A DNA stretch of 64,000 nucleotides from Sipunculus nudus (taxonomy: Eukaryota; Annelida; Sipuncula; Golfingiida; Sipunculidae). The notes beneath the pieces were generated by a model. That model made no database searches, had not been told where the DNA came from, and saw only the letters and a list, made by a program, of their open reading frames with translations. Shown here piece by piece: positions 1 through 11,400 of this stretch; within the stretch, counting starts at the first letter, position 1; every line of letters starts with the position of its first letter. The position numbers were made by a program, and so were the translations under genes. Where the stretch lies: contig CM049319.1 of the NCBI GenBank assembly GCA_026874595.1, positions 1,309,501 through 1,373,500 on the forward strand, in the 5' to 3' direction.

Positions 1-2324
1 TCATTCTTTTATACATTTTCTATGAACATACCAAAAATTAGGTCAGTATTGAGTATTATTTTGAAGTTATGGGCCAACACATAATGCAATTTTTAAAAAA
101 TCAGGAAATATATTTACTCACATGAGAATTGCTGAACCTAGAGACCTTTTTTCAGGAATATAACTTTATTTAATCAAAATTCAATTGTTTACCCAAAATT
201 AGATCTGAATTTTGCAAATTTTTCAAGTTATTAGCATAAATAAAAAACAATACCTTAAATTTTGTCCAACTTTGGCACTGTTGATTTAATTTTCCCAGCA
301 TATATGCATAAGGATTTAATCTTTTAAAATCTGAACTTTCAAAAGAAATTGATTGGAATGAATAGCTTTTATTCATGTTTTCACACACCATGTCAAGTGT
401 TGTTTACATCTAGCCCACCTAGTAGTACAGCCTTCACTTGCATTATGTAACCCACCTCAGGCAGCTTACCTTGGCCCAGCTTGGCCACTACTAGCAGGCT
501 TCCCCTCGCCCTGCACTCATCCCCCCCCCCCCCCCCCCCGTCTGGTGCATAAACTAGATGAATGTTATAATTTTTCTGTATTTTATTTTATTCTTGGACA
601 TGCTACATTTTAGATTTTGTATTGAACCACCAGGGTTACAATGATTAAAGTGTACATTTAATTGTGTCCACAAAGTGGTGTATTGCTGTGAAAGTCTGGA
701 TGTTCATGAGATAAGTAATTCCTTACTTCAGTAGAGTAAAAACTTCACCAGGTGTGAAATTGACTATTAATTCCAGTAATTGATTAAAACTGGGATAGTA
801 ATTAGCACAATGATATTGTTTGTCCCTCATTCAACCAACAGTGTGTATACTTTATTTGAAAAGATGTTTTATTTTGTCAAATTTACTTTTATTTTATTTT
901 GGTGAATAAAATTAAGCATGTCCTGAAAACTCCAATATGCAAAACTTTTTAATAGTGATTCGAGGAATATTCTTGTAGATGCCATGTTGTGGCATTATTT
1001 TCTTTTAAAATCAGTTTAAACATTTATGATTTAAAAATAATAAAATATATGTGTATGCATAATATGACCCAATGTTTTTTACTCTGTATATATAATGAAT
1101 GATTGCAACTTTTGCAACAATTCTAATATTTTAACTTATATTTTCAGGTTTTTTAATTAAAAATTTATAAACCTGTAAATAAAAAAATGATACAGATAAA
1201 AACTTCTTAATGGAAAAAGTGGATCTGCTTAAAAAAATAGGATTATATATAAACTTAAATGCATTATTCTCTTGAAAGTGAAATAAAGGTATTAGTCCAT
1301 TCTGTCCACTTGCCTGTCTATCTGTAAATTTTCGTATGCAACACAGTATCTCAAAACTTTTACTGTTTTTCTTCATGACAGTCTTGTCAGAGTATTAGTT
1401 TGCAATCATATATTTAGAACTTTACTATAACCAAGTAGGAGGGCCCCTTTCCTCTTAGCTTTTCATATTCTTATATAAATGAAAAACATTACAATAGAAT
1501 ATTTCTACATCCACCTTTGTGCTGCCCTCACTTTTCCCTTCTCCGAACCCCATCCCAAAGTCAGCCTCAGTAAGCAAGAACAAGATGAATTAGATATACT
1601 CATACTTTAATATTTTGTATAACTATTCGTCCATAGGTACCTATGTACATGCCAGAAATTATGTCAATATTGTGTAATATGTAGACATAGTGGGCATCAC
1701 AATAATGTACCTTGTCAAGATTAAAGAGATATTGTGTCATACAGTCACAAATTCATAAATCACTTCATCAGCATAGTTAATCATAACATCATATCTGTCA
1801 AATTGAAAGCTTGCAGACTACCATAAACTTTAGATCCTTCAACAAATAGCCTTATCATCATTCTACTACTGCTTATTACTGCTGTCATTGCATTCATATT
1901 TGCTCAAATATATCACAATTTTCAACCCCTCCTAAATAAATAAAAAATAAACCACTATTTTTGACTCTATTAATCCATCAGTCAGGTAATTTCATTTATC
2001 ATTTACTCATATATTACATTACATTCCTTTATAATAGCCCAACATGTCCATGATATTCATAAGCTTTATCGACTCGATATAGTATCACAGTGGAGAAACA
2101 TTTATAGTCCCAATCATGATCAGCTGAGGGCCGTGACCCATGGGTCCCTTGTTTTGTTATGTAATCATAAACAAAGAATGACCTTTCTATAGCCTAACTG
2201 TTTGCATATGACTGGCCTCTGTTTATAGTGTATGAGAGGATAACAAGATTGTATATGTTGATATGATTACTATACCAGACCAGTCTGTGTACCTGGCTTT
2301 TCATATGAATATTATTGTTGACAG
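1..2324. other. Intron or upstream sequence of the ZNF143-like gene, no gene seen
   Basis: AT-rich sequence with no exon I can support; the ORFs here are short and show no family motif. It contains a homopolymer C run of about 18 bases near 522-540. Near 2115-2150 there is a copy of a short motif around 'gacccatgggtc', found again near 13910, suggesting an interspersed repeat. It ends at the acceptor of the first exon I can call (2325). The promoter and N-terminal exons of the + strand gene must lie further left or be too short to recognise. Confidence 0.6.
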
Positions 2325-2432
2325 GTGACAGGGGACCAGCTGATGCAACAGCAACAACAGTTGGTACAGGCAGGTGGTTCTGGTTCTGACCATCAGGTTG
2401 CAACACAAGCTAATCAACAAGGACCTCCAATT
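2325..2432 (+). CDS. ZNF143-like: ZNF143-like, exon: Q-rich N-terminal segment
   Basis: Acceptor ttgttgacag and donor gtaagt bound 36 whole codons (phase 0-0). The peptide begins [12 protein letters not shown] and is Gln/Gly/Ser rich without fingers, as expected for the activation region just N-terminal to the finger array. It splices in frame to the finger-1 exon. Confidence 0.75.
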
Positions 2433-5400
2433 GTAAGTAATATCAGAAATATTTATAATACTTAATATTTGTTAGTTCCTTATTTCTCATTTTATGGTTA
2501 AAAAAATTCTTTGAAGATTACAATGATAGCTTCTGTAATGACTGCCTGAAGTGACCAATTTTGATGTATCTTTACAGAATATCACATTGAAAGAACAATA
2601 AAAACAAATCCCAATAATTCTAAGAGCTAATTGATATGAATTTGATTGAATTTTTATGATCTGAAATGTCCCATGGATAAATAATACTGAAATGGTTCAT
2701 TTGATATTGAATAGAAGAACTATTTATAATTAACAGAAGGTGCATGTGAGCCTGTGTCAGCCCCGAGCGGGAGGAGAGAAGGCTATCAGTCTGGGAGAGA
2801 AGGCTTACAGGTGTCCGTATGAAGGCTGTGGCAGGCTCTATACAACATTTCATCATCTCAAGGTATGTCAAATCTTACTTATACGTATGAAATATAAAGC
2901 CTGGGAGAGAAGGCTTACTTGTGTACATATGAAGTCTGTTGGAGGCTCTATACAACATTTCATCATCTCAAGGTATGTTAAATATTACATATACGTATCA
3001 AATATAAATACCTGGGAGAGAAGGCTTACTTGTGTACATATGAAGTCTGTGGAAGGCTCAAAACATTGTTTCATAATCTTAAAGTTTGTCATCTTACTAA
3101 TCAGTATAACAAGTATCAAATATAAAGCCTGTGGGAGAAGGCTGACTGGAGTCCATATGATGGCTGTGGTCAGGCTCTATACAACATTTCATCATCTCAA
3201 TGTATGTTAAATTTTATGAATATCAAATATAAAGCCTGTGGGAGAAGGCTGACTGGAGTCCATATGATGGCTGTGGTGGGCTCTGTAAAATGTTTCATCA
3301 CTTCAAGTTATGCTTTCCTTATTGGAGTAATGTGGAGTGTTAGTAACAAAAAGAGAAGATTTCATCAGGATCTCACTTGTTATAAGCCAAGTTATAGGCT
3401 CAGGCATACAGGTGAATGGTTATATCAGAAGTGTCGAAACCTGTACATGTACCAAAACAGTGATTAAGCTGATAATTCATAGTCATGTACTTGTATTTTA
3501 ACAATTGTTATCTCAGGTACATGAGAGGTCCCACACAGGAGACAGACCGTTCAAATGCGAGTACCCGAGCTGTGAGAAGGCTTTTGCCACAGGTTACGGT
3601 CTTAAAAGCCACACACGTGTTCATACAGGGGAGAAACCTTACAAGTGCCCAGAGGAGTCATGTAACAAAGCATTCAAGACGTCCGGTGACCTGCAGAAAC
3701 ATATAAGGATACACACAGGTAGGATAAAACACACAGGTAAAGCAATATACACAGGTAGGGTTATACACAAAGGTAAAGTTATACACACAGGCAGAGTAAT
3801 ACACACAGGTGGGCAAAACTAACAGGTAAAGTTATACACACATGTTGGGTAATATATGCAGGTAGAGTTATATACACAGGAAGGGTAATACATGCAGGTA
3901 GAGTTATATACACAGGGAGGGTAAAACATGCAGGTAGAGTTATATACACAGGGAGGGTAATATATGCAGGTAGAGTTATATACACAGGGAGGGCAATACA
4001 TGCAGTAAGGGAAATACACACAGGTAGGGTAATACACACAGGTAGGGTAATACATGCACATAAAGTTATACACACAGGTTGGCAAAACACACAGCTAAAG
4101 TTATACACACATGTTGGGTAATACATGCAGGTAAAGTTATATACACAGGGAGGGTAATACATGCAGGTAGAGTTATATACACAGGGAGGGTAATACATGC
4201 AGGTAGAGTTATATACACAGGGAGGGCAATACATGCAGGTAGAGTTATATACACAGGCAGGGCAATACATGCAGGTAGTGTTATATACACAGGGAGGGTA
4301 ATACATGCAGGTAGAGTTATATACACAGGGAGGGTAATACATGCAGGTAGAGTTATATACACAGGGAGGGTAATACATGCAGGTAGAGTTATATACACAG
4401 GGAGGGTAATACATGTAGGTAGAGTTATATACACAGGGAGGGTAATACACGCAGGTAGAGTTATATACACAGGGAGGGTAATACATGCAGGTAGAGTTAT
4501 ATACACAGGGAGGGTAATACATGCAGGTAGAGTTATATACACAGGGAGGGTAATACATGCAGGTAGAGTTATATACACAGGGAGGGTAATACATGCAGGT
4601 AGAGTTATATACACAGGGAGGGTAATACATGCAGGTAGAGTTATATACACAGGGAGGGTAATACATGCAGGTAGAGTTATATACACAGGGAGGGTAATAC
4701 ATGCAGGTAGAGTTATATACAAAGGGAGGGCAATACATGCAGGTAGAGTTATATACACAGGGAGGGTAATACATGCAGGTAGAGTTATATACACAGGGAG
4801 GGTAATACACGCAGGCAGAGTTATATACACAGGGAGGGCAATACACGCAGGTAGAGTTATATACACAGGGAGGGTAATACATGCAGGTAGAGTTATATAC
4901 ACAGGGAGGGTAATACATGCAGGTAGAGTTATATACACAGGGAGGGTAATACATGCAGGTCGAGTTATATACACAGGGAAGGCAATACATGCAGGTAGAG
5001 TTATATACACAGGGAGGGCAATACATGCAGGTAGAGTTATATACAAAGGGAGGGCAATACATGCAGGTAGAGTTATATACACAGGGAGGGCAATACATGC
5101 AGGTAGAGTTATATACACAGGGAAGGCAATACATGCAGGTAGAGTTATATACACAGGGAGGGTAATACATGCAGGTAGAGTTATATACACAGGGAGGGTA
5201 ATACACGCAGGCAGAGTTATATACACAGGGAGGGCAATACACGCAGGTAGAGTTATATACACAGGGAGGGTAATACATGCAGGTAGAGTTATATACACAG
5301 GGAGGGTAATACATGCAGGTAGAGTTATATACACAGGGAGGGTAATACATGCAGGTAGAGTTATATACACAGGGAAGGCAATACATGCAGGTAGAGTTAT

Positions 5401-8400
5401 ATACACAGGGAGGGCAATACATGCAGGTAGAGTTATATACAAAGGGAGGGCAATACATGCAGGTAGAGTTATATACACAGGGAGGGCAATACATGCAGGT
5501 AGAGTTATATACACAGGGAAGGCAATACATGCAGGTAGAGTTATATACACAGGGAGGGCAATACATGCAGGTAGAGTTATATACACAGGGAGGGTAATAC
5601 ATGCAGGTAGATTTATATACACAGGGAGGGTAATACATGCAGGTAGAGTTATATACACAGGGAGGGTAATACATGCAGGTAGAGTTATATACACAGGGAG
5701 GGTAATACATGCAGGTAGAGTTATATACCAAGGAGGGTAATACATGCAGGTAGAGTTATATACCAAGGAGGGTAATACATGCAGGTAGAGTTATATACAC
5801 AGGGAGGGTAATACATGCAGGTAGAGTTATATACACAGGGAGGGTAATACATGCAGGTAGAGTTATATACACAGGGAGGGTAATACATGCAGGTAGAGTT
5901 ATATACACAGGGAGGGTAATACATGCAGGTAGAGTTATATACACAGGGAGGGTAATACATGCAGGTAGAGTTATATACACAGGGAGGGTAATACACGCAG
6001 GTAGAGTTATATACACAGGGAGGGTAATACACGCAGGTAGAGTTATATACACAGGGAGGGTAAAACACGCAGGTAGAGTTATATACACAGGGAGGGTAAA
6101 ACATGCAGGTAGAGTTATATACACAGGGAGGGTAAAACACGCAGGTAGAGTCATATACACAGGGAGGGTAAAACACGCAGGTAGAGTTATATACACAGGG
6201 AGGGTAATACATGCAGGTAGAGTTATATACACAGGGAGGGTAATACATGCAGGTAGAGTTATATACACAGGGAGGGCAATACATGCAGGTAGAGTTATAT
6301 ACACAGGGAGGGTAAAACATGCAGGTAGAGTTATATACACAGGGAGGGTAATACATGCAGGTAGAGTTATATACACAGGGAGGGTAATACATGCAGGTAG
6401 AGTTATATACACAGGGAGGGTAATACATGCAGGTAGAGTTATATACACAGGTAGGGTAATACACACAGGCAAGGTAGTTGTAGTTGCAGTTACTATGTGC
6501 AGTAGGATAGTGCTACTGCTGCCCTCTACTTATGTGCCAGGAAACCAAATTGATAACCAACATGAAGGTCTCGGCAGCTTACAATAGTATGCTGGACTTT
6601 CTACTATGGATCATCAGGGATTTTTCTGAAAGAGGGCTCACACATAGCAGATGTTGTCCACAATTTTAACATAAGGAACTACATAATGAGTGATCAGGAA
6701 AAATTGGGAGGAAATCAGTAGTGAGACAAGATCACTGAGAGCTCAGGAATTTTTAACATAATCAAGTATTTCCTGATTTTTTTGGGGTTGAGTGGTGTAA
6801 GGATAACATTAGGACACATCTGGATACATTGGTAGACTTTGGTAAACCCTACTGTTAACTCAATGTTTATAAGTCTCTCAAGATACAGTGGAACCCTGCC
6901 TTGGGACCTCCAGACAATTGCGACCATCCCCGCAATAACGATTACTTTTCCTGGTCCTGAATATATGATTCACGTAATCTAGAATTTCACAAAAAAGACC
7001 ACCCCCAAATTATGACCACTATGGTCAGTCCGCAAGATGGTCGTAATTGTGGGGTTCCAGCATTTTTACTGTTTTTGCTATTTTTCATCATTCTTTATCA
7101 TCAGGGTAACTTTATTTCCACATTCTGATGGCTGTGATCTGTGCGTTTTAGGGGAGCGACCATTTAAATGCCCTTTTGAGGGTTGTGACAAGTCTTTCAC
7201 CACCTCCAATATCAGGAAAGTCCACATCCGCACGCACACGGGGGAGCGGCCCTACATCTGTAACCATGAAGGGTGTGGAAGAGCGTTCGCCAGCGCTACA
7301 AATTATAAAAACCATATCCGAATTCACACAGGTAAGCACTTTTCATTTTGAAAATTGTTAAGTCTCCTTCCTTATCTAAGATTCTGAGTATCTCTTGCTT
7401 TTATTTTACATAGTTATTTATCTAGACTAAATTTATATACAAAAATCAAAGCCCCCTGGACTGAGATTGTTCTGCTTTGAACAAACTTATAACTGTTGCA
7501 TGTCTTTTGTACCTTTGGTGGAGATATACATGTAATATTAAACAAGTAAAACATTGGAGGAGTTCAACATGTGATGATGGAGTTACATTTGGTTGAAGGG
7601 TCCAAAGAAAATTATATCACTTCAGATGTTCAACATAAGGCATTGGATTAAGAAGGATTTTATTTAGTCCTGCAGGGACTTACAACTGGAACATTGGAAG
7701 AGAAATGATGTCATATCAGTTTGATATGTCGGTGATTTGTGCAGAATGATGTTCATTAGATATTGACGAAGCTGGTATGTGCTTGGTCTCCATAATCTTA
7801 ATTTGATCATTTCAGGGGAGAAGCCGTATGTGTGTACAGTAGATGGATGTGGCAAGAGATTTACAGAATACTCAAGTCTGTACAAGCATCATGTAGTTCA
7901 CACGCTCACCAAACCCTACTCTTGTAACCACTGTGGGAAAACATACAGACAGACATCCACCCTTGCCATGCACAAAAGGACAGCGCACGGCGAGGACACG
8001 GTCATCGACATCGATATACACCTGGCCAATCAGCAGGACATGTTACCTGAGAACTGTAAGTTGTTAATTATTGGGGCTGTAAAGAAATATTTCTCCTACC
8101 GGTTTCTGTGGTCAGGGGTACAGCAGAGACTCAAAGTCGGGAGATCATGAGTGAATCTCAGCCCAGGAGAGGTGAGATTTTTCACGGTCCGCCACCACCC
8201 AGGGTAAGCGCTCTGCAGGCTTAATGGGGAGACTATGCCAGCAATCATGTTTCACTCACAAACTCTCATTGATTTTTAAATATCTTCACCTTCTCATTAA
8301 TAAATTCCTCTTAATTTCTAGATCATTAATCAAATTCTTTGTTTGCTGTGCTTTGGACAAAGTGTGTAGAAATAACATCTCAAATGACCCTTTTTGTTGA

Positions 8401-11400
8401 TTTATTCTTGTGGCTGTTTGCAGATTGTTTCTCACCAATCACATTTCACCTAATATGTGCTATATATCACTGAGAGACAAATTTTTAAATGTTAGATATC
8501 CCTTTCCAAAATAAGATCAGATATCACCAACACACTACCCAGAAATCTGAGGTGTCTTATTATTCTAACAGGAAATTTCCTTGTATATTTTTGTATGGTA
8601 AAGAGTGTACAGGATGACCAGTCTGTCTTGTCCCAACAGGTGCTATGTATCTGTATTGACCAGCTGTTGACTGACCTTCAGACTGACACACTACATGTAA
8701 TAATAATGATAATGGGCACACAGTGGCAATACGCAGTGTCAGTTTGAAATATACCATTAACCTTGCTTTCATTTTGATTTTCTTCCTTCAAACTGTTCAT
8801 ATGAGGGCAGTTTATATTTTATTTTATAAGTTACACTTTTAATAATTCACCACGTGAGTTCTGTGGTATAGGTAGTCAAAGGGGGAAGTCAAACAGAAAA
8901 GTAAATTACCAACAAGAAAGCATATCAATAGTAGCACTGTGTCTCTGTCCAGTTAGCTTGAGGGTCACATTAAGCATTTGGATCTCATTTTGGTCCATTT
9001 TATGCAACCATTAGGTGTAACATCAGTGTTCCAGACAGTTCCAGATATTGCTTCACCAGACAATGTTTAACTGACTGACACCGGTCTTCTGTAACTGTCG
9101 ATCCCATACAGGTTCATGCGAGTAGATTTAGGTGAAATAGGGTTATATGTTATGATGTATGTAATTTATAGTCATATGGTTTCCATGGTGACAGATGAGC
9201 ATGAACCTCCTCAGAAACAGCCTCATCTCCAGCTTCAGGGAGGCGTAGCAACGAGTGGAGATGTCACTTCAGGAGCTCTCGTAATTAATACCTCAAGCGC
9301 CACACAACAGCCAGTAAGTGGTATAGATAAATTACATATTCTTAAGGAAGCTGGGAGAAAATGTAAGTTACATAAGACATGTACTTTCTGACTGTTGTAT
9401 TTATATACAACTGGATGTCTACAATGTTTTGTCAAACTTTTCAAAAAATTCCTCAAATATTATATCAGGTAGCATATTATTGTTTGAACCTTCATTTAAT
9501 TATATATTGTGTATCTGCTGAAACATGATGTTGTGACAGGTTTACATTTTATCAAGTATTATTTGTAAAGAAGTAAATTATCTTTCAATCTTAAACTGAA
9601 ATCCTTGGATAATTAGCCGTCCTAGCCACCAAATGTTTCTGGCAAATTTTCTATCCCTACAGGTCCAATCACTGGGAAACACTGCACAAAATTAATTTGT
9701 GCCTGTTCACTGTCCCTTGAGTATCTTTATGCCGTATTTCCTTGCCCTTATTAGTCACTATCAGTAACTCTTTACTCTAATTAAAACTAGTCCCTTGGCA
9801 AATACTGTTTTCATACATTTGGGATAGTACACAGCCTAGTGGTAAGGCTATTGGACAGTGGAACATAAGGACACTCTGCAATCCACATGCAGTCTATTCC
9901 AAAGCTCAAAGTGGAAGTGGAGACTGGAGAGACCCCTCAGCTGATCCTCAGGGACATACCAGTACTCTTGTCTTAGACTGCAGGTTATGACTTCTTGGTT
10001 ATCTGTAACTATGGCTCAAATGTGCAAAATCTAAAAGGATCCTGTTCCTGAGTTCCCTCCTCCTTGTATATACTGAGGCTTGCTTTATATTGGCGAGGCT
10101 GAAATTTCGTGATTTCTGTTTTTTAATGTTGTGCAGGGGTTTCATTTTGTGATTGTAACAGAAGCTATAATCTTAGTACATGCAGTAGCATTTGGATATA
10201 TTTTAAATATATAGAATAAATCCTTCAATACCTCACTCACCACTGGTTCATTCATAAGATTATGACCTGTGTCACAGTGGATATATTCCCTTTGATTACT
10301 ACATGTTTTACAATAACTAACGCTTGCATGCATGGGCCAGTTTCAGTAGAATTCAAAGATACGGTTGATGATATGGTTGTTTCCAGAGGTGTGATAACTA
10401 ATCTGTTTGTAAAGCTGCATCATCCCTTCTTGATCATCTTAGTTGATGAGGCATCTTTTCCCCCGAGGATTTCATATTCACGATCATTTCACATTCATGA
10501 AAATCCCAAAATTAAAACCTTCGCATACAAAAAGGCAACCACAGTAAGTCCATTCCCCAAAGAGGCCTGTTACCTGCTTAATTTATTTTATTTTCCTGTA
10601 TTTGTAAAACACATATAATTTTCTTTTCAACAGATGATGGTTACTGGAGAAAATCTCAACATGGCCAACCTGGTGACTGACAGCCAGACATTACAGAATT
10701 TACAACAAAATATAAACGGACAGGGGGGACTCGGCCAGCCAGCTGTGATGGTGGCTGGAGAAAGTGAACAACAGATATACGTGGTCACAGACCCCTCACA
10801 AATACAGTACTTTCAGGTAAGCTGGCTCACTCTCCTGTAAGAAAATGAGTGTCCGTGTATGGGCCAGAAGGAACAGTCCTTGTAGTACATGAAATAAGCA
10901 GTGACACAGAGTAATATCCTAGTAAAATTGAGAGACAAACGTCTACTCCCAGTAATCATCACCAGTTATGGTGTCGATGGTTAATGATTAAGTGACTCCA
11001 ACACAAATAGTTGCACCAACAATTTTCTTTATTCCTGTTCCTGCAGGCATGCAAGCATACTTGAACATTTTCCTACTTCCAACTCACATTAATATGCTAT
11101 TTTATATTTCTTTAGTGCTCACTAGATTGCAGCACATTACTTTCAAGACCCTACTGTGTTCTTATGGAAAGTACTAATATAAGGCAGTCCTTAACCACTA
11201 TATTTGTTTCATTTATAACTGAAATGTGTTTATGATGGGACTTAAAATATTGTGTGTTGCTTCAGTGCATAAAACTAGCACATGTAATTATTGTACATAA
11301 TGGCCTGCAATAGTTATAAATCTGACTAGTGATCAGTAGGCAGTGTGCTATTTTAGACCTGTCAGATCGGTCAGCAGAGTGCTGCTTAAAATGATTTTAT

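Noticed and set aside
2863..3467. Extra zinc-finger exons
   Set aside because: Copies lack acceptors, lose Cys or His, and the real join (HHLK to VHERSH) needs the first donor only.
3779..6472. Long ORFs (up to about 650 codons) on both strands, Cys/Tyr-rich or Val/Ile/Gly-rich repeat proteins
   Set aside because: They are translations of the 36-bp minisatellite in several frames at once, lie in an intron, and have no signal peptide or start context.
10262..10618. 118-codon ORF as an extra exon of the zinc-finger gene
   Set aside because: The following exon has its own strong acceptor and the upstream exon joins it in phase 0; the ORF peptide has no resemblance to the family tail.
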